Source of the DNA: Microvirga arabica
GTDB taxonomy: Bacteria > Pseudomonadota > Alphaproteobacteria > Rhizobiales > Beijerinckiaceae
Assembly: GCF_016811235.1 (NCBI RefSeq)
Contig: NZ_JAFBID010000021.1
Location: 20,042 to 84,041 of the forward strand
Direction of reading: 5' to 3'
DNA length: 64,000 bases
The translations under genes were made by a program, and so were the position numbers. Position 1 is the first letter of the stretch, and every line of letters starts with the position of its first letter. Below are positions 55,561 to 64,000 of the stretch, piece after piece. The notes under the pieces were generated by a model. The model was not told the origin of the DNA and did not search any database. It was given only the letters and a program-made list of their open reading frames with translations.

Positions 55561-55866
55561 ATGAAGAGCATCGACGACAAAACCCGCACGGAGCTGGAGG
55601 CGGCCGCCTTCCGCAGGCTGGTCGAGCATCTGCGCGAACGCACGGACGTCCAGAACATCGATCTCATGAATCTCGCGGGCTTCTGCCGTAACTGCCTGTC
55701 CAACTGGTTGAAGGACGCTGCCGACGAGCGGAGCGTGGCCCTCTCGAAAGAGGACAGCCGGACCCATGTCTACGGCATGCCCTACGAGGAGTGGAAGCAG
55801 CGCCACCAGGGCGAGGCCAGCCCGTCGCAACTCGCAGATTTTGAGAAATCGAAGCCGGGGCATTAA
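55561..55866 (+). CDS. DUF1244 protein
   Basis: A 101-residue cytosolic protein. The start at 55561 is set by GGAGG eight bases upstream. DUF1244 features are FRRLVEHLRERTDVQNIDLM, NLAGFCRNCLSNWL with a Cys-x2-Cys pair near 45, and YGMPYEEWKQRHQ near 77. Function unknown; the Cys pair could bind a metal. It follows the amidohydrolase by 4 bases and precedes gapR, a stable gene order in Hyphomicrobiales. Confidence 0.92.
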   Translation: MKSIDDKTRTELEAAAFRRLVEHLRERTDVQNIDLMNLAGFCRNCLSNWLKDAADERSVALSKEDSRTHVYGMPYEEWKQRHQGEASPSQLADFEKSKPGH

Positions 55867-55927
55867 AACGGCTTCAACCAAATGACCATAACACTGGCGC
55901 CAACGCCATCAATCAGGGGCATCATTC

Positions 55928-56185
55928 ATGGATGACGCAGCTTTCAATACCGAATCCGTCGCCGCCGACCAGCTGAAGGCCTTCATCGAGCGCATCGAGC
56001 GCCTCGAGGAGGAAAAGGCCGGCATCGCAGGCGACATCAAGGACGTCTACGCCGAGGCCAAGGGCAACGGCTTCGACACCAAGGTCCTGCGCAAGATCAT
56101 TTCCCTGCGCAAGCGCGATTACGCTGAGCGCCAGGAGGAGGAGGCCATCCTCGAACTCTACATGCAGGCGCTCGGGATGGTCTAA
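55928..56185 (+). CDS. gapR: DNA-binding protein GapR (DUF2312)
   Basis: An 85-residue nucleoid protein which in Caulobacter clamps overtwisted DNA and helps replication and chromosome segregation. It is mostly coiled coil: [20 protein letters not shown] is the family signature, followed by [19 protein letters not shown] and [13 protein letters not shown], the basic DNA-contacting part. Length matches the family. A terminator follows after 23 bases. Confidence 0.95.
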   Translation: MDDAAFNTESVAADQLKAFIERIERLEEEKAGIAGDIKDVYAEAKGNGFDTKVLRKIISLRKRDYAERQEEEAILELYMQALGMV

Positions 56186-56208
56186 GGACCCTTCTGTCGG
56201 AGAGTTTC

Positions 56209-56240
56209 AAAGGCCTCGCAGCGCAATCTGCGGGGCCTTT
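56209..56240 (+). terminator. Rho-independent terminator after gapR
   Basis: Arms AAAGGCCTCGCAG and CTGCGGGGCCTTT (one G-U pair) around a 6-base loop. Confidence 0.85.
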
Positions 56241-56279
56241 GCCAATTCCGGGAGGTACACTCCTGGCTAATCCCTTCGA

Positions 56280-56378
56280 CCTCATCCTGAGGAGCAGCGC
56301 AGCTGCGTCTCGAAGGAGGCTCCGGAGAGCACTGGAAACGCCCTCGTCCTTCGAGACGCTACGCTCCTCAGGATGAGG
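56280..56378. repeat. Palindromic intergenic repeat (CCTCATCCTGAGGAG type)
   Basis: Outer arms CCTCATCCTGAGGAGC and GCTCCTCAGGATGAGG with inner GTCTCGAAGGA / TCCTTCGAGAC arms, a very common rhizobial REP-like element. It fills the gap between convergent gapR and the thioesterase gene. Confidence 0.85.
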
Positions 56379-56410
56379 GCTTATGGTTGTGCCCAATTCG
56401 CGAAAGATGC

Positions 56411-56851
56411 TTAGAAATCGTCCGCCAGCATCATGCCCTGCAAAACATCCACCGTCGCAAGCGGCAACGGGGTCGAGCGGCGCGTCTCCTTGTCCACCAT
56501 CACAATGGTGGCTTCCGTCGTGGCGACGAGGCGCCCATCGTTGAAGATGCCCTGGGCCAGGGTGAATGAGCTGCGCCCGACCCGCACGACGCCCGTGCCG
56601 ATATCGACGTGGCCTGGCCAGAAGAGCTCCGCCCGAAAGTCGATCTGCAGCCGGGCGATAACGAAGCTCCGGCCTTCCGTGGCGAGCGGCCTTGCCGGAT
56701 CGTACATGAAGGCGACGCGTCCGACCTCGGAGAAGGTGGCGAAGACTGCATTGTTCACATGCCCCTGCCGGTCGAGATCCGCATAGCGGATGTCGGTGGA
56801 GGTGCGGCTCGGATAGGCCTCCAGCGGGCGCAGGGCATTTAGCTCGGTCAT
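56411..56851 (-). CDS. Acyl-CoA thioesterase, 4HBT hotdog family
   Basis: A 146-residue hotdog-fold enzyme expected to cleave a CoA thioester. The active-site motif is IRYADLDRQGHVNNAVFATF near residue 22, with the catalytic Asp in the DxxGHVNN core. RLQIDFRAELFWPGHVDIG and SFTLAQGIF follow as expected. The start at 56851 has an AAGGA ribosome site. Substrate unknown. Stands alone between two convergent or divergent neighbours. Confidence 0.87.
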   Translation of the reverse strand: MTELNALRPLEAYPSRTSTDIRYADLDRQGHVNNAVFATFSEVGRVAFMYDPARPLATEGRSFVIARLQIDFRAELFWPGHVDIGTGVVRVGRSSFTLAQGIFNDGRLVATTEATIVMVDKETRRSTPLPLATVDVLQGMMLADDF

Positions 56852-57022
56852 CGTGCGGTCCTTGTCTTGAGGCCATAAAGTATGAAACGCCGCGTGGCTC
56901 AAGACTGGGAATCGGCCGCCGAGGCCTTTTTCGTTCCCGGATGATCTGCCATGCGCCGGCGCCCTCGCTCCGGGCCTCCCGGTTCTCTATAGATTCCGGG
57001 AGATTCGACACGGGAGGAATGC

Positions 57023-57883
57023 ATGAAGCGCGCAGCACACGAAGTGACGGAACCTCAGGACGCGGGGGCGCGCCGGAGGATTCGTCCCGTCATCTGCTAT
57101 CCCGTCGACACCCTGCCGCGGCCTGATCTCGCCGCTTATCAGGCCGCCCGCGACGGTTGGGAGAAGGTGGACGAGGTTGTAGTGCCGCCTCGCGAAGCGC
57201 GCTGCTTCCACGTGCCGGCGGGCTCGTTCTTTCGCATCGTCAGCATCGAGGGGCCGCAGGTGGGCGATCTCAATCTCTGGTCGGCCGACGATATCAGCGA
57301 GCGCTTCTTTTCGGGCAAGACCCGGGCGCTGCACGGCACGCACGTCTCCACTGGCGACCAGCTCTGGTCGTGCCTGCCGTACCTGCGCCCCATGGCGACG
57401 ATCACCCACGACACCCTCGACTGGTACGGCTTCGACGAATTCGGCGGCTCCGTGCATGACGTGATCGGCACGCGCTGCGACCCCTACACCCACAAGCTCC
57501 TCTCAGGTCACGAATACCACCATTGCTGCCACTCGAACCTGACCCGCGCCCTTAGCGAACGCTTGGGCAAACCGAAGCAGGAGGTGGAGCCCACCGTGCA
57601 CGATGTGCTCAACGTCTTCATGTGCACGGGCTTCACCCGCGACACGGGGCAGTATTTCATGAAAGCGAGCCCGGTTCGGCCGGGCGATTATCTGGAGTTT
57701 TTCGCCGAGATCGATCTTCTGGGCGCGCTCTCCGCCTGCCCGGGCGGCGATTGCAGCGCGGAACATTCGAGCAATGCGGCCGTCTGCCATCCGCTGCTGG
57801 TGGAGGTCTACAGGCCGAAGACGCCGCCCGCCGGGTGGACCTCGCCGCCGCGCAATGGCTACAGCCGCAGGCACGAGGATTGA
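57023..57883 (+). CDS. DUF1989, urea carboxylase-associated family protein
   Basis: A 286-residue cytosolic protein. DUF1989 features include VVVPPREARCFHVPAGSFFR near 52, VGDLNLWSADDISERFF near 80, GTHVSTGDQLWSCLPYLRP near 107 and the Cys/His-rich HEYHHCCHSNLTRAL near 160, plus DCSAEHSSNA near 248. In other genomes such proteins sit with urea carboxylase genes, not seen here. Enzyme activity is not established; metal binding by the conserved His/Cys is likely. Confidence 0.88.
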   Translation: MKRAAHEVTEPQDAGARRRIRPVICYPVDTLPRPDLAAYQAARDGWEKVDEVVVPPREARCFHVPAGSFFRIVSIEGPQVGDLNLWSADDISERFFSGKTRALHGTHVSTGDQLWSCLPYLRPMATITHDTLDWYGFDEFGGSVHDVIGTRCDPYTHKLLSGHEYHHCCHSNLTRALSERLGKPKQEVEPTVHDVLNVFMCTGFTRDTGQYFMKASPVRPGDYLEFFAEIDLLGALSACPGGDCSAEHSSNAAVCHPLLVEVYRPKTPPAGWTSPPRNGYSRRHED

Positions 57884-57887
57884 AATG

Positions 57888-57912
57888 AAAAGGGCCCCGC
57901 AGGGCCCTTTTC
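57888..57912. terminator. Bidirectional terminator between DUF1989 and DUF882 genes
   Basis: Perfect arms AAAAGGGCCC and GGGCCCTTTT with a CGCA loop, between convergent genes and overlapping the very end of the intergenic gap. Confidence 0.88.
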
Positions 57913-57913
57913 C

Positions 57914-59575
57914 TTATTGCACCACTTTCAGCGGCTTGACCGCCGGTCCCGTGAACCGGTTCGTGGTCAGGTCGGCCACCGGTTTCTTCGAGAACCCCAT
58001 GTGCAGGCTTGGCTCCGCCGACATCAGGGCCGTGAGCGCCGTGGCAGGCGGCTGCTTCGCTGCGGCGGCCGGAGCCTTGGGTGAAGCGGCGGGCAGAGGC
58101 TTAGCCGGCTTGGTGTCCTTGGGCGTCGAGCCGGTGGTTGCCACCGGAATATCGACCGGAGCCGCTGCGGCAACCTGGATGGGCCGCAGATCCGGCCGGG
58201 GTGGAGGCAGGGGAGCCGCCGAGTTGACGGCCGCGCTTGTCGTGCCCCGCAGGTCGGCCAGCACCGGGATCGGGTTCGTGGCCGAAAGTGATCCGGGCCG
58301 GGCCGGGGGGAGCGGCGCGTAGGCCAGGGCGACCGTGCCGGCGAGGGCCTCTACATCGGTGTCATCCAGGTCGGGCCGGCGCGGCGGCATCGGCGCGAAG
58401 GTCATGCCCTTGGCAATCGACATCTCCGACGCGCCCGGGCCCTGCTGCCAGGCCAAGGATGGGCCGGATGCGGTCTGGACCGTGCCCGGCGCTCCGTTGA
58501 TCCGGGTCGGCGGCAGCGGGGGTGCTGCGGGCGGCGTCAGGTCCTCCCGCAGGGCCGGGGCCATGGAGGCCACGACGGCGGGTGCCGGCGGCTCGGGCCG
58601 GGGCTGGATCGCCACCGGCGCGCGCCGCGCCGTCGGGGCCGGGCTGCCGTAGGATTGCAGGGCCGCATAGACCGACGAGTTGGAATCGCTTGCGTAATTG
58701 TCCGTCGCCGATGGCTGCTGGCGGGAGGCGATGAGCGCCCGGCCCGGCCGCGAGGCGACGCGGATCTCCTCCGCATCCTCGTCCTCGTCGTCGCCACCCC
58801 CGAACAGGGTGGCCCAGAAGCTCTTGCGGCGCGGCTGGCTGGCAACGGCCTCCTCGGCATCGGCGTAAGCCGTGTAGCCGGCCACCGTGCCGCCCTTGGC
58901 CAGCACCTCGGCACGGGCAAGCTCATAGCCCGGCAGGGGCTGACCGTCGGCGGGAATGTGCACGGTCTTTCCGTCCGGGAAGATGCTGGCGAGCTGCGAC
59001 CGGGTCATGCGCGGCCAGGCGCGCACACTGCCCACATCGAGATGGATGAAGGGCGTGTAAGCATTGGGATAATAGCCGACGCCGCCGTTCTGGAGCCGCA
59101 TGCCGATGGCCCGAACGCGGGAGGCGGGCACGTCGGGGAGGTAGAAGTCCAGCGCCTTGCCTTGCATGTGCTGGCTGTTCTTGGCCACCGCACTGGAGCG
59201 CCGGCGCAGCATCGAATTGGTCTGCGGCGAGCGGTAGGCCGAGTTCACGTGAACGGGCGCATCGGATCCGGCCTCCCGATAGACTTCCCACACCGTGTCG
59301 AACAGGCGCGGGTCCATGCGGGTCGACTCGGCGCGCCGCCAGTCGCGCAGGAACCAGTTCAACTGCTGCAGGGCGCCCGAGTCGTACTGCCCGTTGCGCC
59401 GGAAGGTGACGGTGAGGCTTTCCTTGGTATTGTTGTGGTAAAAGGTCAGTGTGCGGGTGTCGCCGTTGGCCACCGCATCCTGCGTGCCGCGCACGCCGCC
59501 CACCATGACGGCCAAAAAGGCCGCAAGACCAATGCCGACGCGAGACGCGAGCCGGTCCGTACGCATTACTCTCAC
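57914..59575 (-). CDS. DUF882 (peptidase M15-like) exported protein with long Pro-rich tail
   Basis: A 553-residue envelope protein. After a signal sequence (to about residue 37) comes the DUF882 domain (about 40-230): LNWFLRDWRRAESTRMDP, VNSAYRSPQTNSMLRRRS and HMQGKALDFYLPDV carry the conserved Arg, His and Asp of the M15 zinc peptidase fold, with FIHLDVGSVRAWPR later. It probably trims or binds peptidoglycan peptides. The remaining 320 residues are a Pro/Ala-rich, low-complexity tail that may span the periplasm. Next to an L,D-transpeptidase gene on the same strand. Confidence 0.87.
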   Translation of the reverse strand: MRVMRTDRLASRVGIGLAAFLAVMVGGVRGTQDAVANGDTRTLTFYHNNTKESLTVTFRRNGQYDSGALQQLNWFLRDWRRAESTRMDPRLFDTVWEVYREAGSDAPVHVNSAYRSPQTNSMLRRRSSAVAKNSQHMQGKALDFYLPDVPASRVRAIGMRLQNGGVGYYPNAYTPFIHLDVGSVRAWPRMTRSQLASIFPDGKTVHIPADGQPLPGYELARAEVLAKGGTVAGYTAYADAEEAVASQPRRKSFWATLFGGGDDEDEDAEEIRVASRPGRALIASRQQPSATDNYASDSNSSVYAALQSYGSPAPTARRAPVAIQPRPEPPAPAVVASMAPALREDLTPPAAPPLPPTRINGAPGTVQTASGPSLAWQQGPGASEMSIAKGMTFAPMPPRRPDLDDTDVEALAGTVALAYAPLPPARPGSLSATNPIPVLADLRGTTSAAVNSAAPLPPPRPDLRPIQVAAAAPVDIPVATTGSTPKDTKPAKPLPAASPKAPAAAAKQPPATALTALMSAEPSLHMGFSKKPVADLTTNRFTGPAVKPLKVVQ

Positions 59576-59697
59576 TGTGATACTCGTCTTTACCGGGCAG
59601 CATCCGTGGATGCAGCGATCCTTATAGTGAAAGGATCTTTGCCGAAGACGGTTACGTTCCCGTTAAGTGAGAGAAGGAAAGTGGCTTAAGGACGGGG

Positions 59698-61479
59698 TTA
59701 TTCGGACAGGTTCAGGGCCGCGCGGACCTTGCGGTCGAGACCATAGATGTCGTCGAAGCGCTTCAAATCGCCCTTTTCGTCGACCGCGAGGGTGAAGTAG
59801 GTCAGGTGCACGGGCAGGGGATCCGTGAGGTGCACATAGCGCTCGCCCTTGCCGATGAGCCCACGCAGCTTCTGCTCGGTCCACTTGCCGTCCTTGCCCA
59901 TGATCTCCTCTGCAAGCTCGAAGGGCTTGTCGACGCGCACGCAGCCATGGCTGAAGGCACGCTTGCTAGCGGAGAAGAGGTTGCGGTTCGGCGTGTCGTG
60001 CAGATAGACCGCATGCTGGTTGGGAAACATGAACTTCACGTAGCCCAGTGCATTGCGCTCGCCCGGCGGCTGCTGCACCGAGATCTGATTGCCGCGGCGG
60101 ATCACCTTGTAGCCCTTTCGCGCGGCGTAATAGGGATCTGCGGCAAGTGCCGGCAGAATCTCCTTCTTCATGATGGACGGCGGGATCGTCCAGGACGGAT
60201 TCACCACCAGATACTTCATGGTTTCGGAGAAGATCGGCGTCTGCGACTGCTCCTTGCCGACGATCACGCGGGTCTCGTGAACCACGTTGCGGCCTTCGGT
60301 CAGACGCAGACGGTATTCGGGCACGTTCACGGCGATGTGCCGGTCGCCCAGGTCGGCCGGCAGCCAGCGCCAGCGCTCCATGTTGGCGATGATCTCGGAT
60401 TCGCGCTGCGCAACGGACGGGCCGGAGAGCGCCGCCACCGTCTGAGCATTCAGCACGCCCGTATCCGGCAGGCCCCGCTCCTTCTGGAAGGCCGCCACCG
60501 CGGAGGCGACACGCTCGTCATAGACGGTCTGGTTGTCGGAAGCCTTGGCGAGATTGAAGCGTGCGCGGATCAGCGGCACGCGCGGATCCTTCATGCCCAC
60601 ACGCAGAATTGGCCCTTTGGGCAAACGAACGCTGGGCTGGGAGGGATGGTTTTCCCGCAATTGGGCCAGCCGTTCCCTCAAAGCCTTGTAGCCGGCATGC
60701 GGTGGGTTGTAGGCCGCCAGTGTTGCGCCAGCATTTTTCGCAGAAGCGACCCTGCTCAGCACCTCGCCGATGTCCGGCATGGCGAGTTTCGGGGTCACGA
60801 GCGGCGAAAGGCGCGGAAGATCGATGCGCGCACCACGGGCATCGCGGGCGTAGCGAATCACGGAGAGCGAGAGCTTCACATCGGCCCTTGCCCATTGCGC
60901 CAGCGGCGCATCCTTGCGCAGGCCCGCATCGCGCAAGACGTAGTCGGCGGGATCGAGCCCGTCCTCGTCGGCGGCCTTCAGGCGATCCATGGCGGCCTGA
61001 GCCGCCGGCGTCCAGGCTCCGTCCTGCGACCACAGCAGAGGACGCTCGGCCTGTGCGTAATAGGCGGCGAGAGCCTCGCGATCCTTGGTGCTCACGCGCA
61101 ACTCGCGCATGGTCGCATCGTCGGCGAACAGGCCTTCCACCGCCATGCGGCCGATGTCGGCCTGCATGAGCGCCGTGACGGGAGCAGCGTCCGGCAGAGG
61201 AATCTCGATGACGGGAGCAGGTTTCAGATCTGCAGCTTCGATGGAAACAGGTGCCGGCTCGGCAAGCGGGATGGACGGTGAGGCAATGTCCTTTGACGCG
61301 GGAGCATCCTGCAGCGCCACATCGTGGAAGGATGGCTGCGCCGGGCTCTCAGCGACGATGGCTTCGGAGCGCTCGACCTGCGGGCTGGTGTCTTCCGCCG
61401 AAGCGGCGAGGGGCAGGAGAGAAACTGATCCGATGAGACCAAGCCAAATGGCTGTCTTGCGCAATCCACGCATGACCAT
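59698..61479 (-). CDS. L,D-transpeptidase, YcbB/LdtD-like
   Basis: A 593-residue periplasmic enzyme that crosslinks peptidoglycan (3-3) or links proteins to it. The start at 61479 (MVMRGLRKTAIW) has a GAGGAG ribosome site 5 bases away; the longer frame is rejected. A signal peptide ends near ASAED (about 30). A scaffold/peptidoglycan-binding region (KERGLPDTGVLNAQTVAAL near 345) precedes the YkuD domain, whose active site is YLHDTPNRNLF...FSHGCVRVDKPF with the catalytic Cys near 520. Length is like E. coli LdtD. It pairs with the DUF882 protein downstream. Confidence 0.92.
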   Translation of the reverse strand: MVMRGLRKTAIWLGLIGSVSLLPLAASAEDTSPQVERSEAIVAESPAQPSFHDVALQDAPASKDIASPSIPLAEPAPVSIEAADLKPAPVIEIPLPDAAPVTALMQADIGRMAVEGLFADDATMRELRVSTKDREALAAYYAQAERPLLWSQDGAWTPAAQAAMDRLKAADEDGLDPADYVLRDAGLRKDAPLAQWARADVKLSLSVIRYARDARGARIDLPRLSPLVTPKLAMPDIGEVLSRVASAKNAGATLAAYNPPHAGYKALRERLAQLRENHPSQPSVRLPKGPILRVGMKDPRVPLIRARFNLAKASDNQTVYDERVASAVAAFQKERGLPDTGVLNAQTVAALSGPSVAQRESEIIANMERWRWLPADLGDRHIAVNVPEYRLRLTEGRNVVHETRVIVGKEQSQTPIFSETMKYLVVNPSWTIPPSIMKKEILPALAADPYYAARKGYKVIRRGNQISVQQPPGERNALGYVKFMFPNQHAVYLHDTPNRNLFSASKRAFSHGCVRVDKPFELAEEIMGKDGKWTEQKLRGLIGKGERYVHLTDPLPVHLTYFTLAVDEKGDLKRFDDIYGLDRKVRAALNLSE

Positions 61480-61970
61480 GCTCCTCGTCGCAATGAATGT
61501 GGAGGACATGAGCAATCCCCCATCAAATGAATTTTGTCAGTGTGCGGGCACACGTCTGTTACGCTTAACGCGCAAAACGCGATGCGGCTTCATCGCTAAG
61601 CCAAGTTCTTTCAATTTTTTGTAAAGAGTGACAACGCCCGATGCCGATCCCTCGTGGGGCGGTCAGCATATGTCCTTGATAACAAAGGCGTGTGAAGCAC
61701 GCGGTCCGTGCCTCCGGATTCGACGAGATCCGTCTTTTGCCCGAAAGGTTAACCGACCGTAAAGGGTATGGATCGGGTCTGGCGCTGCCCTTGCCTTCGG
61801 AAGGGGCGACGCCGGTGCCTCATGGGCAAGCTGCCGGGTAAGGTTCGGTGGGTTCCGACGGGAGCCTGCGTCCGCGCCTCGTGACCATCGGGCATGGGTT
61901 GATCCCGATAGGCCGGTAGCCAATATGTGTGCAGTATCTCCAATCCTCGATCTCCGACAGGCCTTCGCCC
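61480..61970. other. Gene-free divergent upstream region
   Basis: About 490 bases between the divergent L,D-transpeptidase and oligoendopeptidase genes. I see no gene, RNA or repeat here. It includes an AT-rich tract (61610-61625, TTTCAATTTTTTGTAAAG) suitable for a promoter and a short GC-rich stem near 61786-61806, neither decisive. Confidence 0.5.
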
Positions 61971-63821
61971 GTGACCTCTCAGACAATCTCCTCCCTGCAT
62001 CACCCCTTGGCCTCCGGCGCGGCTCAGACCGAACTCGGCATGCTGCCCGAATGGAACCTGTCTCACCTCTATCCCGGCATGGACAGCGAGGAGTTCAAGC
62101 GCGATCTCGCTAGGGCCGAAGCCGAGTGCAAGGCCTTCGCTGCAGCCCACCGCGGCAAGCTCGATGCCATGGCACGGGGCGAGCGCGCATCGGAGACGCT
62201 GAACGAGGTCGTCAAGCGCTACGAGGCTCTGGAGGATCTCCTCGGGCGCATCATGTCGTATGCGGGTCTCGTCTATTCCGGCGACACCACCGATCCGGTG
62301 CGGGCCAAATTCTACGGCGACACACAGGAGCGCCTCACCGCCGCCTCGACCGAGCTGCTCTTCTTCGCGCTCGAGCTTAACCGTATCGAGGACGAGGTTC
62401 TCGACCGGGCCATGGGCGAAGAGCCGCTCAAGCACTACCGGCCCTGGCTCGAGGACCTGCGCAAGGACAAGCCCTTCCAGCTCGACGACCGGATCGAGCA
62501 ACTGTTCCACGAGAAGTCCGTCACCGGCCGCTCCGCCTGGAACCGCCTGTTCGACGAGACCATGGCGTCCTTACGCTTCAATGTGCGCGGCGAGGAGCTT
62601 CCCATCGAGCCCACGCTCAACAAGCTGCAGGATTCGGACGAGAGCGTGCGCAAGGACGCGTCGGATGCGCTGGCCAAGACCTTCAAGGCGAACCTGCGCA
62701 CCTTCACGCTCATCACCAACACGCTCGCCAAGGACAAGGAAATCTCCGACCGCTGGCGCGGCTTCGAGGACGTGGCCGATTCCCGGCACTTGGCGAACCG
62801 GGTCGAGCGTGAGGTGGTGGAGGCCATGGTGTCCGCCGTGCGCGAGGCCTATCCGCGCCTGTCGCACCGCTACTATGCCCTGAAGGCCCGGTGGTTCGGC
62901 AAGGACAAGCTCGACCATTGGGACCGCAACGCGCCCCTGCCGAAGGTCGAGCAGCGCACCATCTCCTGGAACGAGGCACGGGACACGGTGCTCTCCGCCT
63001 ATTCAGCCTTTTCACCGCGCATGGCCGACATCGCCCGGCGCTTCTTCGACGAAGGCTGGATCGACGCGCCCACGCGCCCCGGCAAGGCGCCCGGCGCCTT
63101 TGCTCATCCCACCGTGCCTTCCGCCCACCCCTATGTGCTCCTGAACTACCAGGGCAAGCCGCGGGACGTGATGACGCTCGCCCATGAGCTCGGTCACGGG
63201 GTGCATCAGGTGATGGCCGGGCCCAACGGCGCGCTCATGGCTCCCACGCCCCTGACGCTCGCCGAAACGGCATCCGTCTTCGGCGAGATGCTCACCTTCC
63301 GCCGGCTCCTTGACCAGACCACCGATCGGGTGCAGCGCAAGGCGATGCTGGCCGCCAAGGTCGAGGACATGATCAACACGGTGGTGCGCCAGATCGCGTT
63401 CTACTCCTTCGAACGCAAGGTCCATCTGGAGCGCCGCAATGGCGAGCTGACGGCCGACAAGCTATGCGAACTCTGGATGTCCGTGCAGGATGAATCCTTG
63501 GGCCCTGCCATCCGCCTCGGTCCGGGCTACGAGAGCTTCTGGACCTACATCCCGCATTTCATCCACTCGCCGTTCTACGTCTATGCCTATGCCTTCGGCG
63601 ACTGCCTGGTGAACTCGCTCTACGGCGTCTACGAGCGCTCCAATGAAGGCTTCGTCGACCGTTATTTCGCGCTGCTCTCGGCGGGCGGCACCAAGCATTA
63701 TTCCGAGCTTCTCGCTCCCTTCGGTCTCGATGCGAGCGATCCGTCCTTCTGGCAGATCGGCCTGTCGATGATCGAGCGGCTGATCGGCGAGCTCGAGGCG
63801 ATGGAGACGGCCTCCGCCTAA
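61971..63821 (+). CDS. pepF: Oligoendopeptidase F (M3 family metallopeptidase)
   Basis: A 616-residue cytosolic zinc peptidase that degrades short peptides. The zinc motif HELGHGVHQ lies near residue 405 with the distal Glu in LAETASVFGEML near 428; the N-terminal part opens GMLPEWNLSHLYPGMDS, as in the alphaproteobacterial PepF group, and AFSPRMADIARRFFDEGWID is also typical. The GTG at 61971 (TSQTISSLHHPL) is preferred; a GTG at 61929 adds 14 residues and an ATG at 62043 removes 24, so the start is uncertain. Confidence 0.92.
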   Translation: MTSQTISSLHHPLASGAAQTELGMLPEWNLSHLYPGMDSEEFKRDLARAEAECKAFAAAHRGKLDAMARGERASETLNEVVKRYEALEDLLGRIMSYAGLVYSGDTTDPVRAKFYGDTQERLTAASTELLFFALELNRIEDEVLDRAMGEEPLKHYRPWLEDLRKDKPFQLDDRIEQLFHEKSVTGRSAWNRLFDETMASLRFNVRGEELPIEPTLNKLQDSDESVRKDASDALAKTFKANLRTFTLITNTLAKDKEISDRWRGFEDVADSRHLANRVEREVVEAMVSAVREAYPRLSHRYYALKARWFGKDKLDHWDRNAPLPKVEQRTISWNEARDTVLSAYSAFSPRMADIARRFFDEGWIDAPTRPGKAPGAFAHPTVPSAHPYVLLNYQGKPRDVMTLAHELGHGVHQVMAGPNGALMAPTPLTLAETASVFGEMLTFRRLLDQTTDRVQRKAMLAAKVEDMINTVVRQIAFYSFERKVHLERRNGELTADKLCELWMSVQDESLGPAIRLGPGYESFWTYIPHFIHSPFYVYAYAFGDCLVNSLYGVYERSNEGFVDRYFALLSAGGTKHYSELLAPFGLDASDPSFWQIGLSMIERLIGELEAMETASA

Positions 63822-64000
63822 GACGCCGGCGGTCCGGTGAAAGGGCCGCCGCATACCTCTGTTGTCGTGAGGATACCGCCGACTTGACAAGTTGGCGCCC
63901 GCGGGAGGAACTGTAGCGCATATAGATGCCGTAATGGGCCTGCCGCTCACGAGCTAGCGGAGCGGGGTGGCTGTCCCTCAAAGTGATGGTGTTGAAACGG

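Noticed and set aside
63822..64000. Possible start of another gene at the window end
   Set aside because: A TTGACA-like hexamer at 63884 is present, but no coding frame with a ribosome site begins before the window ends.

Overview
The window is high-GC, gene-dense chromosomal DNA from an alphaproteobacterium, most likely order Hyphomicrobiales (Rhizobiales), with a Microvirga/Methylobacteriaceae-like character. This is inferred from gene content and order: CpdR, GapR (DUF2312) next to DUF1244, DUF1036 coupled to pyruvate kinase, homospermidine synthase, an IorAB-type fused indolepyruvate:ferredoxin oxidoreductase, an mmgR/suhB-like sRNA and several rhizobial palindromic repeats. No prophage, insertion sequence, CRISPR array or other clear mobile element was seen.

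Layout. 1-3500: end of homospermidine synthase, an Smr-like small protein, DUF2937, a WD40 protein coupled to a small CNDPxCPG-motif protein, and a small secreted protein. 3540-7500: a zinc module on the minus strand, running from a candidate Zur palindrome to a 55-residue His-rich peptide, ZnuC, ZnuB, ZnuA and a CobW-type metallochaperone GTPase. 7500-13200: OpgD, then a TAXI-type TRAP transporter (binding protein, fused permease, DUF1850). 13300-16550: gamma-glutamyltransferase and a NicO/DUF1007 nickel-cobalt export pair. 16750-22400: indolepyruvate oxidoreductase behind a 23-bp palindrome, facing an aromatic aminotransferase that could supply its substrate, then an uracil-DNA glycosylase with a non-standard motif. 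22600-30150: secreted 5'-nucleotidase, an HWE/HisKA_2 sensor kinase, ferrochelatase, an inositol-phosphatase family protein, and an SPFH-NfeD pair. 30200-36100: envelope sugar genes (KdsD, GalU, GalE), an MltB-type transglycosylase and a degenerate SGNH protein. 36150-42310: the gltB-gltD glutamate synthase operon. 42900-49550: threonine aldolase, Hsp20 with an RpoH-like promoter and a ROSE-like leader, alpha/beta hydrolase, HisN, MFS transporter, the sRNA, N-formylglutamate amidohydrolase and CpdR. 49560-57900: tRNA-Val, type-B L36, TPR protein, hydrolase, DUF1036-pyk, DMT exporter, a second N-formylglutamate amidohydrolase, DUF1244, GapR, a thioesterase and DUF1989. 57900-63821: three peptidoglycan/peptide enzymes (DUF882, L,D-transpeptidase, oligoendopeptidase F).

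Most genes are core metabolism, envelope and metal homeostasis. The signals most worth a second look lie between genes: the His-rich peptide and palindrome ahead of znuC, the sRNA at about 48016-48110, the Hsp20 thermosensor leader, the palindrome ahead of the indolepyruvate oxidoreductase, and a two-hairpin element that sits in the same orientation just upstream of both the SGNH gene and gltB. All functional calls come from reading translated sequence and remembered family motifs; no database search was run.
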